A DNA stretch of 33,218 nt from an uncultured Saprospiraceae bacterium (GTDB lineage Bacteria > Bacteroidota > Bacteroidia > Chitinophagales > Saprospiraceae): assembly GCA_938003955.1 (NCBI GenBank), contig CALKXE010000062.1, positions 1 to 33,218 of the forward strand. The letters run 5' to 3'. Under the pieces are notes generated by a model. That model ran no database searches and was not told where the DNA came from. It worked only from the letters and a program-made list of their open reading frames with translations. Shown one piece after another: positions 1 to 8,052 of this stretch (positions within the stretch are counted from its first letter, which is position 1; each line of letters starts with the position of its first letter). The translations under genes were made by a program, and so were the position numbers.

Positions 1-39
1 GAAGGATATTTCAGCTTTGCAGATGAAGGGTTAATGTGA
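1..39 (+). CDS. Possible 3' end of a gene entering from the left
   Basis: Reading from base 1, frame 1 gives EGYFSFADEGLM followed by a TGA stop at 37-39. The peptide has a protein-like composition, but it is only 12 codons long. A second frame is also open to base 33, so the call rests on little. No function can be suggested. Confidence 0.2.
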   Translation, partial: EGYFSFADEGLM

Positions 40-78
40 AGCATTGAAAAATTACAGGATTACGACATAGATCCAATA

Positions 79-212
79 ATACCAATTGTGTTTCAATTTG
101 CCGCATAAGGATATTGGTAAATGCCGAGATGAGAGGGATGGCTTGCGCAGCAAACACCCGATATTGAATGTTGCAGACGAATGTATGCGGCAAATTCAAT
201 AGTAATCGGTAT
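79..212. repeat. Small palindromic element with about 29-bp inverted ends
   Basis: The arm at 79-107 and the arm at 184-212 are imperfect inverted repeats. The inner 13 bases, AATTTGCCGCATA, pair perfectly, and the outer part (ATACC and scattered matches) pairs less well. They enclose 76 bases. The size and form resemble a miniature inverted-repeat element or a REP-like palindrome rather than a terminator, because there is no T-run. The minus-strand reading frame across it (11-199) has no signs of being a gene. Only one copy is visible in this window, so mobility is inference. Confidence 0.5.
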
Positions 213-280
213 AATATCTACCGAATCCAATTAACATTCATTACTTTTATACTTCATTGAATATTTAAACAGCAGTTCAC

Positions 281-712
281 ATGACACTAAAGCAATTAAT
301 CAAGCTAGAAGATAAAGCCAGAGAAGTATGGGTAATAAGTCCTACGCTACACTATGATACTGAAAACAAAGAATTTTCAGAATTGGTAAGTGTAAACTTG
401 GGCGAGAAAACGAAATACCGATATATCGTACCCGCTACTAAGACCGTTGAGAAAAACTTAAAATTGTATAAAAAACTGTACAACGTTTCTGAGGCAGATA
501 TAGCTAAAAACTTCTTGATTCTTCCTGATTCTGAATTTATTCCTTTCATGGAGGAAACAGCTATATACGATGCATCAACCAATTGTGTAGCTTGTGCAGC
601 TCCAGCCACTGAAGATAGCAATGATGTAATCAAATTCAACGCTACAACTTCAAAAACTATGGCTAAAGCATTCAAATCAATATGGAAAAAGTATAAGAGA
701 GTAAATCCATAA
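281..712 (+). CDS. Hypothetical 143-residue cytoplasmic protein
   Basis: I do not recognise a named family. The protein has no signal peptide or membrane segment and is lysine-rich, so it is probably cytoplasmic. The N-terminus has a strand-like segment, EVWVISPTLHYD (about 15-26), followed by KYRYIVPATK (about 45-54), a helical charged region, and a C-terminal basic tail (KSIWKKYKRVNP). The pattern of a hydrophobic 'VWVISP' strand followed by 'YRYIVP' recalls small sensor or phospholipase-D-like alpha/beta domains seen next to regulatory proteins, but the HKD catalytic motif is absent, so this is only a resemblance. Two cysteines lie in a short NCVACAAP segment (about 101-108). It stands alone between a palindromic element and a convergent gene. 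A TACTTTTA box lies at 242-249, without a clear -33 partner. Confidence 0.7.
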   Translation: MTLKQLIKLEDKAREVWVISPTLHYDTENKEFSELVSVNLGEKTKYRYIVPATKTVEKNLKLYKKLYNVSEADIAKNFLILPDSEFIPFMEETAIYDASTNCVACAAPATEDSNDVIKFNATTSKTMAKAFKSIWKKYKRVNP

Positions 713-875
713 GAATAAGATACATTCTGATTTCTCTAGGTTTTCTGATAGCTTTCGTTATCCGAACCAATTCAATTTCATCTCTTGCCTTTAGTCGCGA
801 GATGGTATGGGCATATAATAAATTATGAATTGGGGAACTGAGAGTATTAAGAAGCTTAAAAATACATGACCCATT

Positions 876-2291
876 CTACCCTTCCATCTTTATAATCTTA
901 GTCTCGTACTTCTTAAAATCTACACCCTGCTCCTTAGCTATTTTCATTGCTTTCTCTAAGGTAAATTTTACTTTTTTTGAATCCCCTACATCATCGTAAA
1001 GAGACGCTAATAAATCCAGATAAATCAATGAATTAGGATTTATCTTACTTGCATCCTTGGCTAGTGAAATTGCTTCTTTCGTCTCATTATCGTTACGACC
1101 AGATTTGGTAGAGAGATATCTTCCTACTATATACATCAACTCATGGTCGTTGGGACTATTATCTAGGTAATCTTCCGAAATTTTGAGTACATCAGATGTA
1201 TTGCCATCCGCAATTAATCGATTGACATAATAGTGTGTTGCTTGTTTCACATTATCCTTAGACCCCAGCTTAGTATATAAGACTGCAGCCTCATCAAGCG
1301 AAGGTCTTGGAACAGCATTATGAAGTGTCCTATAGGTAAGTACTTCTAAAGTTCTTTTCACCTTAGCATCTCCAAACTGTTCGATAAAGTCCTCTTTATT
1401 ATCACATATATAATCATACTCCTTGGAAAAAGTGCTGCTAACAAAATCCATAATGAATTTTCTATTCTCAGTTGTACTCCAGTCATTTTGAGTAGCAAGA
1501 TATTTAGATGCTGCAGCTTTACTACTCCCATCCATAAACTCAAGTCTTAGATATGCTTCTTGACGCAATACTTCAGGCGGTAGTTCTCCCTCTCCTAAAA
1601 CTGCCAATACCTTCTGTGAAGACTCATCAACTGTCTCATAACTTTCTAATATTTTGGCTCTTCGAGTTGCTTCAGATATTGAAATGTTACCTGTTGCTGG
1701 ATCTATTGGTTTTGAAGATTGAGTTTTTTCCTTTTTGGGTTCAGCTTTTACAATATCCACTGATTTAGGGTTATTCTTTTTTTCAGAAGCTGGTTTTGTA
1801 ATTTTAGGTTTTGAACCGCCTGAAATTGTGCCATCCTTTCTTCTCACCGCTGTAGCATCAGAAACAAAATAACTATTAGGATCTAGAGCCCCTTGTCCAG
1901 CATTCAATAGCTCATCTATTGTAAGTTCTTTATCTACTTGGTATTTGATTAGTCCATTTGGATCCAATATGTACATTGTTGGTAAGAAGACTACATCGTA
2001 TTTTTGCCTCAGATCAGCTGCCCTTGAAGGATTCTGCATATTGACCCGATAGTTGATAAAGTGTTCGTTGAAAAAATTTGCAACATCCTTGTTTTTGAAT
2101 TTCTTTTCCATTCTCTTACAAGGGATACACCAATCTGCATAAGTGTCTATGAATACGTTTTTGTTTCGCTCCTTAGCAATGCTCATTATAGCTGCCAGAC
2201 TGCCATCCATAAAACGAATGCCATCTTGAGCGCTTGTTGTAGCACTCCAGAAAAATAACATTATTAATAGTATTGTATTACTTGTCTTCAC
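876..2291 (-). CDS. Exported thioredoxin-fold protein with C-terminal helical repeats
   Basis: This is a 471-residue secreted or periplasmic protein. A signal peptide covers residues 1-21 (hydrophobic core, then TTSAQ). A thioredoxin-like domain follows (about 25-140) with the active-site motif WCIPC (C55, C58) and the cis-proline segment FLPTMY. A Lys/Pro/Ser-rich linker (about 155-205) leads to an alpha-helical region of TPR type up to the end (for example NPNSLIYLDLLASLYDDVGD). The likely role is thiol-disulfide exchange or reduction of exported proteins, with the helical part binding a partner; the partner is unknown. It is the second gene of an operon with the upstream relative, 51 bases apart. 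The two share the domain plan but differ in length and in the active-site dipeptide (IP here, GP there), so they are paralogues. Confidence 0.88.
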   Translation of the reverse strand: MKTSNTILLIMLFFWSATTSAQDGIRFMDGSLAAIMSIAKERNKNVFIDTYADWCIPCKRMEKKFKNKDVANFFNEHFINYRVNMQNPSRAADLRQKYDVVFLPTMYILDPNGLIKYQVDKELTIDELLNAGQGALDPNSYFVSDATAVRRKDGTISGGSKPKITKPASEKKNNPKSVDIVKAEPKKEKTQSSKPIDPATGNISISEATRRAKILESYETVDESSQKVLAVLGEGELPPEVLRQEAYLRLEFMDGSSKAAASKYLATQNDWSTTENRKFIMDFVSSTFSKEYDYICDNKEDFIEQFGDAKVKRTLEVLTYRTLHNAVPRPSLDEAAVLYTKLGSKDNVKQATHYYVNRLIADGNTSDVLKISEDYLDNSPNDHELMYIVGRYLSTKSGRNDNETKEAISLAKDASKINPNSLIYLDLLASLYDDVGDSKKVKFTLEKAMKIAKEQGVDFKKYETKIIKMEG

Positions 2292-2342
2292 TTCAATCTA
2301 GATTTTTGGTTAGGCGGGATTGACCATTGGTCTAGTTTTGAT

Positions 2343-3512
2343 TTATGCTTTTTTCTGTTCTACTACTTTCAACATCATTTCTAATGCTTTTGGAGCGTCT
2401 CCTGCCTTTTCCGCATTTTTCACTCCTTTCTCTAGTACTTTTTTCGCTTCACTATAATCATCCATAAGCATCAATGTTTTAGAGTAAGCCAATGCACTAT
2501 TTACAGATTTTGCTTTCTTGAAGTACTTTTTTGAAATGTCCTTACTCAATTTTAGCATGTCATTTTCTGCACCAAATACAGTGTGCAGCGTTAGTATGAT
2601 ATCATTTACCTTTTCAACTTCACCTTTCATGTATATTTTAGAAAGGTCCTTCGCTGCAGAAGCATACAGTCCACTATTTTTCATGCTCTTAGCATAAGTC
2701 ATTGTAGCATTAAGGCTATACTCTTTTTCACCCGTAGATAATGAACTAGATTTTTGGATTGCTTCTTCTAGTAGTGTCTCTGTCTCGTATTCTATCGCTT
2801 TGTTTACGGTGTTGTTACAAGCTGATTTAATTTTCTTATCAAAATCTTCGACTCCAATAAGGGCAACTATTGCTTTTTTATTTTCTATCATCTTGTCAAA
2901 AATCTTAGAATCAGCATCTACTGTAGCAACGTAGTAGAATTTAAGTTTTTGCTCTTCCGTAATATCAGGATTTGATTTCAGATAGTTATTTGATATTCTA
3001 AGGCTTGGTTTACTCGCTTTATTCAACGCCTCTACATAGCTATATACCACATCATAAGACCTATCTCCTGTATCATATTTCTCTTTGAACTTTCCACTGG
3101 TATCATAACTCTTCAATACCATCTTCGCCATTGATATCAGTCCGTCTCCTTTCTTACCACCTTTGACCTTTTTTACCACTTTGCCTTCTCCATCAAGGAA
3201 AAACATTGTTGGATAAGCTGACACAGGATAACTGCTATCGAACGTTCGACCATTCTTAGATTCCATATCTAGTTTCAGGTTGATAAAATTTTCATTATAA
3301 ATCGCCCCTACATCTGCTTTTACGAATTCCTGTTTTGCCATTCGTTTACACGGCCCACACCACTCTGTATAAGAATCTACAAATAAGAGCTTATTTTCTT
3401 CTTTGGCCATCTCAATAGCTTCTTGCCACTTCACATGCACAAATTCAATACCTTGAGAATAGCTAGATAAAGAGATAGAAAATAAAAAAAAGAAGATTAT
3501 AGAACGTTTCAT
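2343..3512 (-). CDS. Exported thioredoxin-fold protein with C-terminal helical repeats (first gene of pair)
   Basis: This is a 389-residue protein if it starts at the ATG at 3512. The frame is open to 3596, but the 3512 start puts a classical signal peptide (MKRSIIFFFLFSISLSSYSQ) at the N-terminus and lies just downstream of a Bacteroidota -7 box. The thioredoxin domain (about 21-140) has WCGPC (C52, C55) and the cis-proline segment AYPTMFFLD. The rest is alpha-helical with TPR-like spacing. A thiol oxidoreductase role in the periplasm, or exposed at the outer membrane, is expected from the family. It lies 51 bases upstream of its paralogue. Part of its C-terminal region (around 2620-2700) is clearly homologous to the relic at 6650-6769. 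Confidence 0.88.
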   Translation of the reverse strand: MKRSIIFFFLFSISLSSYSQGIEFVHVKWQEAIEMAKEENKLLFVDSYTEWCGPCKRMAKQEFVKADVGAIYNENFINLKLDMESKNGRTFDSSYPVSAYPTMFFLDGEGKVVKKVKGGKKGDGLISMAKMVLKSYDTSGKFKEKYDTGDRSYDVVYSYVEALNKASKPSLRISNNYLKSNPDITEEQKLKFYYVATVDADSKIFDKMIENKKAIVALIGVEDFDKKIKSACNNTVNKAIEYETETLLEEAIQKSSSLSTGEKEYSLNATMTYAKSMKNSGLYASAAKDLSKIYMKGEVEKVNDIILTLHTVFGAENDMLKLSKDISKKYFKKAKSVNSALAYSKTLMLMDDYSEAKKVLEKGVKNAEKAGDAPKALEMMLKVVEQKKA

Positions 3513-3533
3513 TGAAATCATATTAGTTAAAAG

Positions 3534-3541
3534 CAAAAATA
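3534..3541 (-). promoter_or_regulatory. Possible -7 box of the thioredoxin operon
   Basis: On the minus strand the bases read TATTTTTG, a full match to the Bacteroidota -7 consensus TAnnTTTG. It sits 22 bases before the chosen ATG at 3512. No TTG/TTTG -33 element is present at 17-23 bases, so the call is tentative. Confidence 0.35.
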
Positions 3542-3884
3542 AATATAAGTCGAGAATTTGGATTCTCATAATGGGAATTTGAATGCTGTTATACACTCCA
3601 AGGATTAGAACGTAAAAATATAGATCTCAGTTCGTGAATTGATAAGGAAATTGGGATTTAACATGATGGTAACGTGTAATGTAAGAAACATGGCTTTCAA
3701 AGCATATTCTTTCACCCCATTGGTTCATTATCTTATCTGTTATTCTATAATTGAAATTCTAATTTCACCCACATGGGTCTATCCCTGTTCGTGAGTGGCA
3801 CTTACCTTTCCCATTCAAAAAATTATAAAGGTTTTTTTCAATTCGAATGTAATAATTAATGATCGTCCACAATTTTGATAATAA
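3542..3884. other. Divergent intergenic region between thioredoxin operon and repeat-protein gene
   Basis: No gene is supported here. It must hold the control regions of two divergent genes. On the plus strand 3795-3810 reads TGGCACTTACCTTTCC, which resembles a sigma-54 promoter (TGGCAC, 5 bases, TTGC) but has T in place of the important G of the -12 element. I see no good TAnnTTTG box for the plus-strand gene. A short perfect dyad TGAAAT/ATTTCA lies near 3752-3767. Confidence 0.4.
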
Positions 3885-6641
3885 ATGAACCTACGAAACA
3901 CAATTCTATCATTTTGTTCCATAGCTTTCCTAAGCCTATTCGCTTCGTCTTTATCCGCTAATAATCTATACTGGGTAGGCGGCCAAGGCAATTGGACCAA
4001 TACAGCCAAATGGTCAACATCTAGCGGAGGTGCACCAAGTACATCTCTGCCTGATGAGAATACAACGGTAATCTTTGACATCAATTCCGGTTTATCCGCT
4101 GGAAACAATGTCAATATCCCAGGAGGAGAACATTCAGTTGAAGGTTTTGTAGTGACGGGAATAACTACAAATTTTAAAATTAGATTTATTGGTACTAATT
4201 CCGACCCTACAGTTATGAATATTCATGGAGATCTCAATCTACTCACAACGCATAGTATGGTATACGCTGGAGATGCCCTTCATCGTTGGGAGTTCCATGG
4301 TAAGAATACTGGAAGTCAAGAAATCAAATCATCTGGAAAAAATTTACATTATATAAGATTCCCTAACGACGATAAAGATTATCACCTTAATGGCGACCTT
4401 CTTGTAACTGATTTTATATCCTATATTGGTGGAAATCTGAATACTAATAATTATAATATAACAGCTGAGGAATTTAATGTATTGAATAATGGAAGTGCTA
4501 CAACCTCCCAAAAGAACCTAACTCTAGGCACAAGTACAATCAATTGTGATAAATATAATGCCGAACTAACCTATGGAGCACTTAATATCACGGGGAACTA
4601 TACACTAAAAGCTAAAACATTTTTTGGGGCACCTTCGCAAACCAATGATCCTACAACTCATCCAAAAATTATATTGAAGGACTACGAAGCAAGTTCACTC
4701 TTTGACAATAATTTCACTTGTACAGATTGCTTAATTGATACGCTTATTATTGAGAATTCGTTTGATACAAAACTTCAAGGTAGCTTTGTAATAGAACATC
4801 TTTTAGAAATAATAGAACCTGGCAATACTATTTTTTTTAATGTTATCAACTCCATATCTAACCAAGTCACCGTCAATGGTCAAGTAATCACTCCGAGTGT
4901 CACAGGGTGTGATGATAGAACTGCCTTCCAAGGATACAATTCCGATATTATAGATTTGCACCGATCAACTGGTAGCTTGACTATTAACGGTGTTATATTG
5001 AAGGACATTCAAGCGCAAGGAGGAGCTAATTTCATTGCCAACAACAGTATTCTATTAGGTTCTTCCTCAGGATGGACATCGACCAATACTCCTTCATCCC
5101 AAACTTATCAATGGATAGGGAATAGTGGAATAAATGTTGATTGGGATAATCCTGACAACTGGAAACTAGCAAATGGCACAAATAATGGCTGCATTCCTAT
5201 TGCTATCGACAATGTCATCATAGACAACAATGCAATAAATGATATGCGGATTCCTGAGGGCGTCACAGCTAGATGTAATGATTTCTTGTGGACTAAATCA
5301 TCGGCTGCATCTCTAATTCTTGATGGTAATTTTGCTGATGATGCAATCCTTATAATTAGCGGTCACTTTTTTTTAAGCGACGTAACAAATGTAACTGCGA
5401 ATGGATTATATGAACTAATATTAAATTCGAACTCCAATAATGAAATCCAAACTAACAGCGTAAGCTTACCAAACATAACACTTATAGGAAACAGTGGACA
5501 ATGGAAATTAAAAAGTGATTTCATTTGTGGTTTCCTAACATTAGAGTCTGGCACTTTGATTACTTCAAACTTTAATATTGAGGCGAATAAATTTCTTCTC
5601 ATGGAAGAACACCCCAAGTCTCTTTTTCTAGGTTCTTCATATATCAAAGTAAACGGCTTGTTAGATTTAGCGCCAACAGGTGTTTTTCAAAATATATTCA
5701 TAAATGCTGGAACGAGTTTCATTGAATGCGAGGAACTTGATTATAGGACCGTTACTCTTCATGATATTCAGATAAATAATACCGTTGACGAAAATATAGG
5801 TAATACTCAAAATGGTAATAATCCAGATGATATACTAACCGCTAATCAACTAATACTCAATGGGAGTGGTAAAGTTACAATGCTCGCAGACATAACCTTA
5901 AATACGCTCATCCTAAAACAAGATAATGCCTTACTGCACATGGATCCTAATGAATCATTATTTATCAACGAATCAATCATCAGTGAAGCATCTATTGCCA
6001 ACCCAGCAACTATCCAATCCTCGTTAGCTGGAACTCAAGTATCTATCACAAAAAGTATCGGAAACCTATGTATCACAGGTCCTATCAACTTTCAAGATAT
6101 CCATGCTGACATGAATGGTGTTTTCCATTCTCCCCTAGGTGGAGACAATGGTAATAATATTAATATAAACTTTTCTAACTCTTCTATCTTAACGCCGCTA
6201 TACTGGATAGGCAACACTGGAAGTTGGGATACAAAAACCAACTGGTCTAATCTATCAGGAGGCTGCCCAGTCGATAAAAATCCTAATGCAGCATTACGAC
6301 TCATATTCGATGACAATAGTTTTATCTCAAATGCAGATATTATAACCCTCCCTGTTCTTACTAATTGTAAAACAATAGATTTTTATAATACAAACTACCC
6401 CGCCAATTTTGATATTCAGACAAGGCTCAACCCTCTGCAAGTGATCATCAATAATGCAAATGTAAATTTCTCAGGCGCTAAAATGTTTGTTCAATCTAAA
6501 ACAGTACTAAATGGAAGTGCAAACCTTACATTAGACATAGTAGTTGGCGATACCCCCAAATATGACACCCCAATATTGGAAATTAATGATAATAGTACTG
6601 TTTTAGTATTGTCTAATACACTACTAAAAGTTAGACAATAG
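3885..6641 (+). CDS. Secreted repeat-module surface protein, apparently 3'-truncated
   Basis: This 918-residue protein has a signal peptide at about 1-25 (cleavage near SSLSA/NN). Three modules each begin with a tryptophan-rich motif: YWVGGQGNWTNTAKW (about 29), YQWIGNSGINVDW (about 408) and YWIGNTGSWDTKTNW (about 772). Between them the sequence is rich in N, T, I and S with regular short strands, as expected of a beta-helix or beta-sandwich stalk. Proteins with such modules in Bacteroidota are usually large T9SS-exported surface proteins. The first two modules are about 365-380 residues long, but the third stops after about 147, and there is no T9SS C-terminal sorting domain. The gene therefore looks truncated at its 3' end; the stop is followed at once by foreign remnant DNA. 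Function is unknown; adhesion is only a guess. Confidence 0.8.
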   Translation: MNLRNTILSFCSIAFLSLFASSLSANNLYWVGGQGNWTNTAKWSTSSGGAPSTSLPDENTTVIFDINSGLSAGNNVNIPGGEHSVEGFVVTGITTNFKIRFIGTNSDPTVMNIHGDLNLLTTHSMVYAGDALHRWEFHGKNTGSQEIKSSGKNLHYIRFPNDDKDYHLNGDLLVTDFISYIGGNLNTNNYNITAEEFNVLNNGSATTSQKNLTLGTSTINCDKYNAELTYGALNITGNYTLKAKTFFGAPSQTNDPTTHPKIILKDYEASSLFDNNFTCTDCLIDTLIIENSFDTKLQGSFVIEHLLEIIEPGNTIFFNVINSISNQVTVNGQVITPSVTGCDDRTAFQGYNSDIIDLHRSTGSLTINGVILKDIQAQGGANFIANNSILLGSSSGWTSTNTPSSQTYQWIGNSGINVDWDNPDNWKLANGTNNGCIPIAIDNVIIDNNAINDMRIPEGVTARCNDFLWTKSSAASLILDGNFADDAILIISGHFFLSDVTNVTANGLYELILNSNSNNEIQTNSVSLPNITLIGNSGQWKLKSDFICGFLTLESGTLITSNFNIEANKFLLMEEHPKSLFLGSSYIKVNGLLDLAPTGVFQNIFINAGTSFIECEELDYRTVTLHDIQINNTVDENIGNTQNGNNPDDILTANQLILNGSGKVTMLADITLNTLILKQDNALLHMDPNESLFINESIISEASIANPATIQSSLAGTQVSITKSIGNLCITGPINFQDIHADMNGVFHSPLGGDNGNNININFSNSSILTPLYWIGNTGSWDTKTNWSNLSGGCPVDKNPNAALRLIFDDNSFISNADIITLPVLTNCKTIDFYNTNYPANFDIQTRLNPLQVIINNANVNFSGAKMFVQSKTVLNGSANLTLDIVVGDTPKYDTPILEINDNSTVLVLSNTLLKVRQ

Positions 6642-6649
6642 CACTAAAG

Positions 6650-6769
6650 ACCTAACTCAACTTCATCTTCTAAGTATGTTTTAGATCGATCCTTGGCCGC
6701 AGATGCATACAGCTCATTATTTAATTTTCAGGCTTCTTAATATGATGTCAAAGGTGGAGCGCTTAAGTA
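6650..6769 (-). pseudogene. Relic of a thioredoxin/TPR gene (C-terminal fragment)
   Basis: Minus-strand translation gives ELYASAAKDRSKTY followed by LEDEVEL. The intact gene at 2343-3512 has GLYASAAKDLSKIY followed by MKGEVEK, so 14 of 21 positions are identical. Upstream of this the similarity continues at nucleotide level (around AAGAAGCCTGAAAA, compared with AAGAGCATGAAAAA), but with in-frame stops and small indels. I see no start, signal peptide or CxxC part nearby. It is therefore a decayed fragment of a third member of that family, lying antisense just behind the truncated surface-protein gene. Confidence 0.75.
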
Positions 6770-7174
6770 GGGTGATTAATGAATTCAAATGCATATTTAT
6801 AGAGTAGTTCAATGAGGTACCAATCCTTAAAGTTTATTCTAATTAATTTCAAAAGGTAGACCCAGAATGCTTTCCTTCCTATTTATTAAAAAATTCCGAC
6901 TGCTATTCCTAAATAATTTATCATCTCAATAATGTTGTAAAAACAGAAACTTGATCACTAAAAAAGAACGATAGGAATCATACTTTTTAATATGTTTTAT
7001 TGGATATTAAGCGCAGAGTAATAACATAATCCAAAAAGAAAATCAGTAAATTTGGTATTGAACCTTATGAAATAGGACAATAAGGAGTTCTAAGTTTTAT
7101 TCTTGATTAAGGTAATTGAATATCTTATAAACAACAGATTGAGAATCTTTAGACTTAGCTAAACGAAATCAAAC
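6770..7174. other. Gene-free AT-rich stretch upstream of the sulfotransferase
   Basis: I see no reading frame, clear repeat or terminator here. The stretch must contain the sulfotransferase promoter, but no convincing -33/-7 pair is visible. It may be further decayed remnant DNA contiguous with the relic at 6650-6769; this is inference. Confidence 0.4.
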
Positions 7175-7942
7175 ATGCAAAGAATTAAGAAGACAATTAA
7201 AAAGGTTATCAAAAAGACCTTGAATTTAGAGCTCAGTGGACCAAAATCAAACACACAGAAATCGGATATACAATTTGTTAATGAAGCAGTTAACATCGAC
7301 AAAAAAGTCATCTTTATAGCAATACCAAAAACTGGATCAACCACTATAAGAAATCAATTAATCCAAGAAGGAACCCCTCTAATTGGTAATCCACATTTAA
7401 ACATAGTCCAAATTCGTGATTTGATCTACATATATTTATTGAAACAAAATCTTGGAGAAAACAGAAATTTCCCTCACACAGACAGACTTAATGATGCTGA
7501 GTTAAGAAAAAAATCCAATGAAATTTTTGAATCTTTTTTCAAATTCTCGGCGGTTAGAAATCCTTGGTCTCGAGCTGTTTCGTTATACTTTAGGAGAGAA
7601 GGAATACAGCTAAGAGATAAAATGACCTTTGAAGAATTTTGCGAAAACCACTTATACGCGAGTGACACCTGTCGACAGCCTACCTTACATAGAAATCAGT
7701 ATGATTGGATAAGTGACCAAAATGGGGAAATATTAATTGACTACGTCTATAAGTTAGAAGATATTGAAAATGCGATTAGTGACATTTCGAACATGACAAA
7801 TGGCAGATTGCAGTTAAAGAATATGAACAGAAACCAAAATCCAATATCCAATGATTATAAGAATCTGTATAATGATAAAACTCGAAAGCTAATTGAAAAA
7901 AGATTCGAAAAGGATATTGATTATTTCAAATATACATTTTAA
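7175..7942 (+). CDS. PAPS-dependent sulfotransferase family protein
   Basis: This 255-residue protein is predicted to transfer a sulfuryl group from PAPS to a hydroxyl or amino group, probably of a carbohydrate. The 5'-phosphosulfate loop is IAIPKTGSTT (P51 to T57) after a hydrophobic strand. The 3'-phosphate motif is SAVRNPWSRAVSLY, with R128 and S132 as the expected ligands. This is the layout of the Sulfotransfer_2 / carbohydrate sulfotransferase fold. The very basic N-terminus (MQRIKKTIKKVIKKT) carries no signal peptide or membrane span, so it should act in the cytoplasm. It stands alone, with no glycosyltransferase or PAPS-synthesis genes in the window, so the acceptor (capsule or surface glycan, sulfolipid) cannot be named. 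Gene-poor flanks and the nearby relic suggest a region that has gained and lost genes. Confidence 0.87.
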   Translation: MQRIKKTIKKVIKKTLNLELSGPKSNTQKSDIQFVNEAVNIDKKVIFIAIPKTGSTTIRNQLIQEGTPLIGNPHLNIVQIRDLIYIYLLKQNLGENRNFPHTDRLNDAELRKKSNEIFESFFKFSAVRNPWSRAVSLYFRREGIQLRDKMTFEEFCENHLYASDTCRQPTLHRNQYDWISDQNGEILIDYVYKLEDIENAISDISNMTNGRLQLKNMNRNQNPISNDYKNLYNDKTRKLIEKRFEKDIDYFKYTF

Positions 7943-8052
7943 AATAGTATTCACCGATAACCACTTATAACACTTCGGCTTTAAAAACGATCACAACTCA
8001 AATTAGAAAAGGAGTAGAAAATTAACTTTAATCCTTATTGATAAATTATTTC

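Noticed and set aside
11..199. Minus-strand 62-codon frame across the left palindromic element
   Set aside because: It overlaps the inverted-repeat arms, has no recognisable domain, and is best explained as a chance frame through the element.
3795..3810. Second sigma-54 promoter upstream of the truncated surface gene
   Set aside because: TGGCAC is good, but the -12 element reads TTTC instead of TTGC, losing the key G. It is noted only in the intergenic entry.
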